This document shows, one piece after another, positions 5,552 through 8,831 of a stretch of 8,831 nt of DNA. The translations under genes and the position numbers were made by a program. The notes below the pieces were generated by a model that saw only the letters and a program-made list of their open reading frames with translations, was not told the origin of the DNA and did no database searches. This DNA is from Ilumatobacteraceae bacterium (lineage in GTDB: Bacteria > Actinomycetota > Acidimicrobiia > Acidimicrobiales > Ilumatobacteraceae): NCBI GenBank assembly GCA_023254985.1, contig JALRJT010000049.1:1-8831 (forward strand), in the 5' to 3' direction. Positions within the stretch are counted from its first letter, which is position 1; each line of letters starts with the position of its first letter.

Positions 5552-6582
5552 CGCAGCGCGGCGAGCACGGTGCTCGCGGCTATTTTGCGATCCGCCATGG
5601 ATTGGCGACTCGCGGGCTTGCCGACAATTCGACTGTGGGTGAGAGCGACGGCGTCCTGTAATTCGCGAAGGTTTCGTGGAGGCGGGAAGTACTCATCCTC
5701 ATCGGTGGCATGAATCTCCTCGACCCCATATTTTGGCTGCAGGACACGGATGATGTCGTTGACGATCTCGTCTGGCGCAGAGGCTCCGGCGGTGAGTCCG
5801 ATCGTTCCCTGAAGCGGCTCGGTGATTTCCCCGGCGGAGTTGATTCTCATCACGTGCGTGCAACCTTCGTCATTGGCAAGTTTGGCGAGCGCAACGGTGT
5901 TCGAGGAGTTGGCGGAACCGACAACGATCATCGTGTCCACCTTGGCTGCAATCTGCATGAGAGCGGATTGACGATTCGTCGTGGCAAAGCACAGGTCGCT
6001 CCGACCAGGTGACCACAACTGGGGAAACTTCACCTTGACCGCTTCTGCAACGCCCTGCCAGTCACGATGAGAAAGTGTGGTTTGGGCGAGCAGTGCGACG
6101 GGTTCATCGAAATCGGGAAGTCGTTCGACATCGTCAATGGATTCAACACGGGATATCGCATCTGGGGCAACGGCCATTGTGCCGACTGCTTCTTCGTGGC
6201 CATCGTGGCCGACATACACGATGCGATACCCCTTGCCTGCGCGAACCTTGACCTCGTGGTGGACCTTGGTGACAAGAGGGCAGACGGCATCCACTGCGTA
6301 CCGTCCGGCTTCATGGGCGGCATCGACGACCTGCGGGGCAGAGCCATGCGCGGAGAGCATGACGGGTGAGCCCGGTGGCACTTCGGTGATGTCATCGATG
6401 AAGACCACTCCCATCGCGGTAAAGCGCTCGACGACGGTCTTGTTGTGCACGATTTCGTGATAGCAGTACACCGGTGCCGGAAAGGTTCGCACCATCCAGG
6501 CCAGGGCCTTGATCGCCATCTCGACCCCCGCGCAGAATCCACGAGGAGAAGCGAGCAAGATGCGATCGACGCGATGTTGCAT
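5548..6582 (-). CDS. ispH: 4-hydroxy-3-methylbut-2-enyl diphosphate reductase (IspH/LytB)
   Basis: IspH is the last enzyme of the MEP isoprenoid pathway and uses a [4Fe-4S] cluster to convert HMBPP to IPP and DMAPP in the cytoplasm. All three cluster cysteines are present: Cys17 in PRGFCAGVE, Cys101 in DAVCPLVTKVH and Cys198 in SDLCFATTNRQ. The substrate-binding features are HEIVHN (42-47), GHDGHEEAVGT (125-135, with the catalytic Glu expected in this loop), QTTLS (167-171), SANSSNT (223-229) and GASAP (266-270). The 344-residue protein carries about 40 residues after the usual end (from PRNLREL, about 302-308), ending in a tail rich in Ala, Ser and Lys/Arg. The frame is open to 6837, but that part is antisense to der. 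ATG 6582 is preferred because a TAGAAT box ends 7 bp before it; ATG 6591 starts inside that box. Confidence 0.97.
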   Translation of the reverse strand: MQHRVDRILLASPRGFCAGVEMAIKALAWMVRTFPAPVYCYHEIVHNKTVVERFTAMGVVFIDDITEVPPGSPVMLSAHGSAPQVVDAAHEAGRYAVDAVCPLVTKVHHEVKVRAGKGYRIVYVGHDGHEEAVGTMAVAPDAISRVESIDDVERLPDFDEPVALLAQTTLSHRDWQGVAEAVKVKFPQLWSPGRSDLCFATTNRQSALMQIAAKVDTMIVVGSANSSNTVALAKLANDEGCTHVMRINSAGEITEPLQGTIGLTAGASAPDEIVNDIIRVLQPKYGVEEIHATDEDEYFPPPRNLRELQDAVALTHSRIVGKPASRQSMADRKIAASTVLAALR

Positions 6583-6589
6583 TGCCGAC

Positions 6590-6595
6590 ATTCTA
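6590..6595 (-). promoter_or_regulatory. -10 box TAGAAT of a probable leaderless ispH promoter
   Basis: On the minus strand TAGAAT (6595-6590) is followed by 7 bp and ATG 6582. ATG 6591 begins within the box and so would probably not be in the mRNA. No Shine-Dalgarno or clear -35 is visible. The box is part of CGTAGAATG, which recurs exactly at the divergent der promoter. Confidence 0.5.
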
Positions 6596-6646
6596 CGAAT
6601 GCCACAACAGCCGTGCAGTGTTCGGCGGTTGTGTCGGTGTGAACCG

Positions 6647-6652
6647 TAGAAT
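6647..6652 (+). promoter_or_regulatory. -10 box TAGAAT of a probable leaderless der promoter
   Basis: TAGAAT is followed by 6 bp (GCTGGG) and GTG 6659, so the transcript would start at or beside the start codon. No -35 match is evident. It faces away from the identical ispH box across a 76-bp divergent region. Confidence 0.55.
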
Positions 6653-6658
6653 GCTGGG

Positions 6659-7972
6659 GTGAGTACGCGTCTTCCCTCCGTGGTGATCGTCGGGAGACCC
6701 AACGTTGGAAAGAGCACACTCTTCAACCGTTTCGTGGGTTCGCAAGTCGCAATCGTGGAAAACCAGCCTGGAGTCACGCGTGACCGCTTTGAGCGTGAAG
6801 TCGAGTGGACGGGAAAGCGCTTCATGCTGTCCGACACGGGTGGTTGGATGCCCGGGGGTACAGAGCTCGATGCGAAAGTAAGTCAACAAGTCGAAGAAGC
6901 TGCCGCGCAGGCGGATCTCATCCTGTTCCTCGTCGACACCACGATCGGCGTCACCGACGATGACGAATTGATTGCCTCGTGGCTGAGAGGGCTCGGCCGT
7001 CCAGTCGTCGTGGTGGCGAACAAGGTGGACTCCGACAAACGTGATGCAGATCGCTGGGACTTCTTGCATCTTGGATTCGGTGATCCAGTCGCAGTGTCAG
7101 CGCTCCATGGTCGCAAGTCAGGCGACTTGCTCGATGACATCATTTCGGCTGTCGAGGCCGTTGACGTCGATGACGTCGATGTTGTCGAGCGATTCGAGTC
7201 CGGAGTTCCGAGAGTTGCCTTGGTGGGACGACCGAATGTGGGCAAGAGCACGCTCTTCAATCGCCTCGTTGGGGAGGATCGATCGATCACCCATGACATG
7301 CCGGGTACGACGCGCGATGCGATCGACACCCGTGTCGAGACTGCGGATGGCCCGATCGTGTTCGTCGACACAGCCGGCATGCGCAAGAAGAGCAAAGTCG
7401 ATGAGTCAGCTGAGTATTACTCCTTCGTGCGCGCCCTTCGCGCTGTTGATGAGTCCGACGTTGCACTGTTGGTCATAGATGCGACTGAGGGCGTGACCTC
7501 GCAGGATCAGCGGCTCGCTGAGCGGATCGACGCAGCCGGATGTCCACTGATTGTGGTGCTCAACAAGTGGGACCTGTTGACTGACGATGACAAGGTCAAG
7601 ATGGATCTCGACATAGCCCGCAAGCTGTACTTCATCGGCGATTCTCCGATCTTGCGTATGTCGGCGCTCACGGGGAAGGGAGTCCATCGACTCCAACCAT
7701 TGCTCGTGGACTCAATCAACGACTATCACAAGCGAGTTCCGACTCGAGACGTCAATCGGGTGATCGCCGAAGCTCAGCAGAAGCAGCCTGCGGGCAGTGG
7801 TGCCCGCGTGTTGTATGCACTGCAAGGCGCGAACGACCCACCCACGTTCACGCTCTTCGTCAATCGTGAGCTGCCCCAGCCGTATCTGAGGTACTTGGAG
7901 CGGTGCATCCGCGAGCACTTCGAATTCGGATCGACGCCGATCAAGATGCGAGTGCGCAAGCGAGGGGACTGA
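6659..7972 (+). CDS. der: Ribosome-assembly GTPase Der (EngA)
   Basis: Der is an essential GTPase with two tandem G domains and a KH-like C-terminal domain that acts in maturation of the 50S ribosomal subunit. The first G domain shows GRPNVGKS (12-19), DTGGW (59-63), NKVD (121-124) and SAL (147-149). The second shows GRPNVGKS (190-197), DTAGM (237-241), NKWD (302-305) and SALTGKG (335-341). The KH-like domain follows from about 358 and ends in TPIKMRVRKRGD. At 437 residues the length is typical, and there is no fused cytidylate kinase as found in some actinobacteria. The linker between the G domains is acidic (VDVDDVDVVERFE, about 168-180) and coded partly by a 9-bp tandem repeat. GTG 6659 starts next to the family's N-terminal motif and lies 6 bp after TAGAAT. 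A small zinc-ribbon gene follows 4 bp after its stop. Confidence 0.98.
   Translation: MSTRLPSVVIVGRPNVGKSTLFNRFVGSQVAIVENQPGVTRDRFEREVEWTGKRFMLSDTGGWMPGGTELDAKVSQQVEEAAAQADLILFLVDTTIGVTDDDELIASWLRGLGRPVVVVANKVDSDKRDADRWDFLHLGFGDPVAVSALHGRKSGDLLDDIISAVEAVDVDDVDVVERFESGVPRVALVGRPNVGKSTLFNRLVGEDRSITHDMPGTTRDAIDTRVETADGPIVFVDTAGMRKKSKVDESAEYYSFVRALRAVDESDVALLVIDATEGVTSQDQRLAERIDAAGCPLIVVLNKWDLLTDDDKVKMDLDIARKLYFIGDSPILRMSALTGKGVHRLQPLLVDSINDYHKRVPTRDVNRVIAEAQQKQPAGSGARVLYALQGANDPPTFTLFVNRELPQPYLRYLERCIREHFEFGSTPIKMRVRKRGD
7163..7180 (+). repeat. Short tandem repeat (2 x 9 bp GACGTCGAT) in the Der inter-domain linker
   Basis: GACGTCGAT occurs twice in direct tandem (7163-7171, 7172-7180), followed by a partly similar 9-mer GTTGTCGAG (7181-7189). 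Being a multiple of three it keeps the frame and encodes an acidic Asp/Val run in the flexible linker between the two G domains, a place where length change is likely to be tolerated. Confidence 0.8.
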
Positions 7973-7976
7973 ACAC

Positions 7977-8225
7977 GTGCCGTGGTGTGAACCGTGTGCT
8001 CGCTATTTCGCTCCGTCAGGCGTGGGGGATGACGGCAGTTGTCCGGTTTGTTCGACCAAGGTCGAGACACACGATGCACATGGTCGGATCACCGCCAAGT
8101 CACTCGACCTCAAAGCACTCGCACGAGAAGGTGATGAAGACGTTCGCGCACCATGGCACTTCAAGTTGCTGGTCGCGATGTTGTGTGCCTACCTCGGTTG
8201 GCGAATCATCGATCTCTTCCGCTGA
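7977..8225 (+). CDS. Small zinc-ribbon membrane protein (unknown function)
   Basis: This 82-residue protein starts MPWCEPCARYFAPSG and has two CxxC pairs (Cys4/Cys7 and Cys22/Cys25 in GSCPVCS), the layout of a short zinc ribbon. A polar, charged linker (about 27-57) leads to APWHFKLLVAMLCAYLGWRI (about 58-77), a likely single membrane-spanning or membrane-associated helix near the C-terminus. It resembles small conserved actinobacterial proteins starting MPWC with this build, whose function I do not know. The GTG start has GAGGGG at 7962-7967, inside the end of der, with a 9-nt spacer. It begins 4 bp after the der stop, so it is very likely co-transcribed with der. Confidence 0.75.
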   Translation: MPWCEPCARYFAPSGVGDDGSCPVCSTKVETHDAHGRITAKSLDLKALAREGDEDVRAPWHFKLLVAMLCAYLGWRIIDLFR

Positions 8226-8241
8226 ACGGTTTTGGCGCAGG

Positions 8242-8247
8242 TAGGCT
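8242..8247 (+). promoter_or_regulatory. Possible -10 box (TAGGCT) of the tRNA-Pro gene
   Basis: TAGGCT fits TANNNT and lies 10 bp before the mature 5' end of the tRNA, giving a short precursor leader. TTCCGC at 8218-8223 would be an 18-bp-spaced but poor -35. Read-through from der and the zinc-ribbon gene is an alternative, since no terminator separates them. Confidence 0.35.
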
Positions 8248-8257
8248 CAAAGCATTA

Positions 8258-8335
8258 CGGGCTGTAGCGCAGCTTGGTTAGCGCGCTTGTCTGGGGGACA
8301 AGAGGTCGTGGGTTCAAATCCCGCCAGCCCGACCA
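8258..8335 (+). tRNA. tRNA-Pro (anticodon GGG)
   Basis: The cloverleaf is complete. The acceptor strand CGGGCTG (8258-8264) pairs with CAGCCCG (8325-8331), followed by discriminator A and an encoded CCA (8333-8335). The anticodon arm is CTTGT / CTGGGGG / ACAAG (8286-8302) with anticodon GGG at 8293-8295, reading CCC and CCU codons. The T-arm is GTGGG-TTCAAAT-CCCGC (8308-8324) with one G-T pair, and the D-arm lies in the AGCGCAGCTTGGTTAGCGC segment. The 3' end is only 2 bp from the stop codon of the convergent transporter gene. Confidence 0.97.
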
Positions 8336-8337
8336 CT

Positions 8338-8831
8338 TCAGGCGCCGACGCTGATGGCGATCACCGAGGCGAGCGAGATCACGATGCCGAGCACCTGGCC
8401 ACGGTGGATGCGCTCTTTGTCGATCTTCATTGCCAAGATCACCGTCGATGCGGGATACAGCGACGTGATGACTCCGACGAGCGACAGCATCCCCGCTCGC
8501 GCTGCGGTGAGATACATCGAGTTGGCGAGTGTGTCGAGCACACCAGAGAGGATCGCGAAGTATCCAACGTTGCGATTCACCCGCAAAGTCTTGTAGCCGA
8601 CGAGACTCACGACTGCAACAGTTGGGACGCTTGTCATGCGTTGAGCAAGCAGAGGCCAGAGACCGGCGTCATCGGAAGTCTGCGCGAGACAGACGAAGAT
8701 GAGTCCGAAACCGGTTCCAGCGAGCATCGACAGCCAGATCGCCCGGGACTGCACGATCGATCCCTTCGACGACAACACATCTCCGATGAGCGCGACGGCA
8801 ATGGGTGCAAGCCCAATGCCGAGATATGACA
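8338..8831 (-). CDS. EamA/DMT-family transporter, C-terminal part (5' end beyond right edge)
   Basis: The frame is open from its TGA at 8340-8338 to the window edge, giving 163 visible residues. They are strongly hydrophobic and form several membrane segments, for example SYLGIGLAPIAVALIGDVL (end of the first EamA repeat), SRAIWLSMLAGTGFGLIFVC, TVAVVSLVGY and GQVLGIVISLASVIAISVGA. The stretch LTAARAGMLSLVGVITSLYP followed by ASTVILAMKIDKERI matches the second EamA repeat (pattern A...g..s.v..i.sLyP..tvl.a...l.ER). EamA/DMT proteins usually have 10 helices and export or import small metabolites; the substrate cannot be told. GTG 8778 is not the start, since membrane-helix coding continues upstream of it. 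The stop codon lies 2 bp from the tRNA-Pro 3' end. Confidence 0.85.
   Translation of the reverse strand, partial: SYLGIGLAPIAVALIGDVLSSKGSIVQSRAIWLSMLAGTGFGLIFVCLAQTSDDAGLWPLLAQRMTSVPTVAVVSLVGYKTLRVNRNVGYFAILSGVLDTLANSMYLTAARAGMLSLVGVITSLYPASTVILAMKIDKERIHRGQVLGIVISLASVIAISVGA

Noticed and set aside
6583..6837. 85-residue N-terminal extension of ispH
   Set aside because: It overlaps the start of der on the other strand, has no IspH-like content, and the conserved RGFCAGVE motif already lies near the ATG at 6582.
7276..7288. GATCGATCGATC run as a methylation or repeat signal
   Set aside because: It is within the second G domain of der and explained by normal codons (Asp-Arg-Ser-Ile).
8287..8829. 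180-residue plus-strand open frame beginning with MSGGQEVVGSNPASPT
   Set aside because: This start is the well-known false peptide from translating the anticodon and T arms of a tRNA; the rest is antisense to the EamA transporter.
1..8831. Search for CRISPR arrays, insertion sequences, attachment-site duplications or intrinsic terminators
   Set aside because: No spaced direct repeats, transposase-like frames, second copy of the tRNA 3' end, or GC hairpin followed by a T-run were seen.

Overview
The window looks like ordinary chromosome of a high-GC Gram-positive bacterium, most likely an actinobacterium of the Acidimicrobiia kind. The reasons are GC-rich wobble positions, frequent GTG starts, TANNNT -10 boxes set 6-7 bp before start codons (leaderless mRNAs), a DUF5522-type small protein, and FadD/FadE-like lipid genes. 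The lineage is inferred from protein character only. I see no mobile element, CRISPR array, toxin module or phage gene, and no gene-free stretch longer than about 80 bp.

Layout. (1) 1-486 (-): the N-terminal part of a probable HhH-GPD/AlkA-like DNA glycosylase that runs off the left edge. It faces away from a 77-residue DUF5522-like Cys-rich protein (527-760, +); the 40-bp gap between them holds promoter-like boxes and a perfect inverted repeat. (2) 798-1295 (+): a phosphoribosyltransferase. (3) 1296-3614 (-): an operon of an acyl-CoA synthetase followed 3 bp later by a glycerophosphodiester phosphodiesterase that starts with TTG. (4) 3653-4324 (+): a SirB1-like transglutaminase-fold protein, then 4364-5551 (+): an acyl-CoA dehydrogenase with a perfect Shine-Dalgarno. 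(5) 5548-6582 (-): ispH, divergent from 6659-7972 (+) der, with a small zinc-ribbon/membrane protein 4 bp behind der (7977-8225). (6) tRNA-Pro(GGG) at 8258-8335. (7) 8338-8831 (-): the C-terminal half of an EamA/DMT transporter running off the right edge.

Function. The middle block fits lipid use: the phosphodiesterase releases glycerol 3-phosphate from deacylated phospholipid, the synthetase activates fatty acids, and the dehydrogenase does the first beta-oxidation step. IspH makes isoprenoid precursors and Der assembles the 50S ribosomal subunit, so both are housekeeping.

The most notable pattern is packing and expression logic rather than a new system. All three convergent junctions have 0-2 bp or overlapping 3' ends, two of them through palindromic stop codons (TGATCA, CTAG). 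Genes also split into a leaderless class (TANNNT, 6-7 bp, start codon, no Shine-Dalgarno) and a class with a Shine-Dalgarno. I found no convincing undescribed system; the best candidates for unknown biology are the DUF5522 protein, its divergent control region, and the small zinc-ribbon protein behind der.
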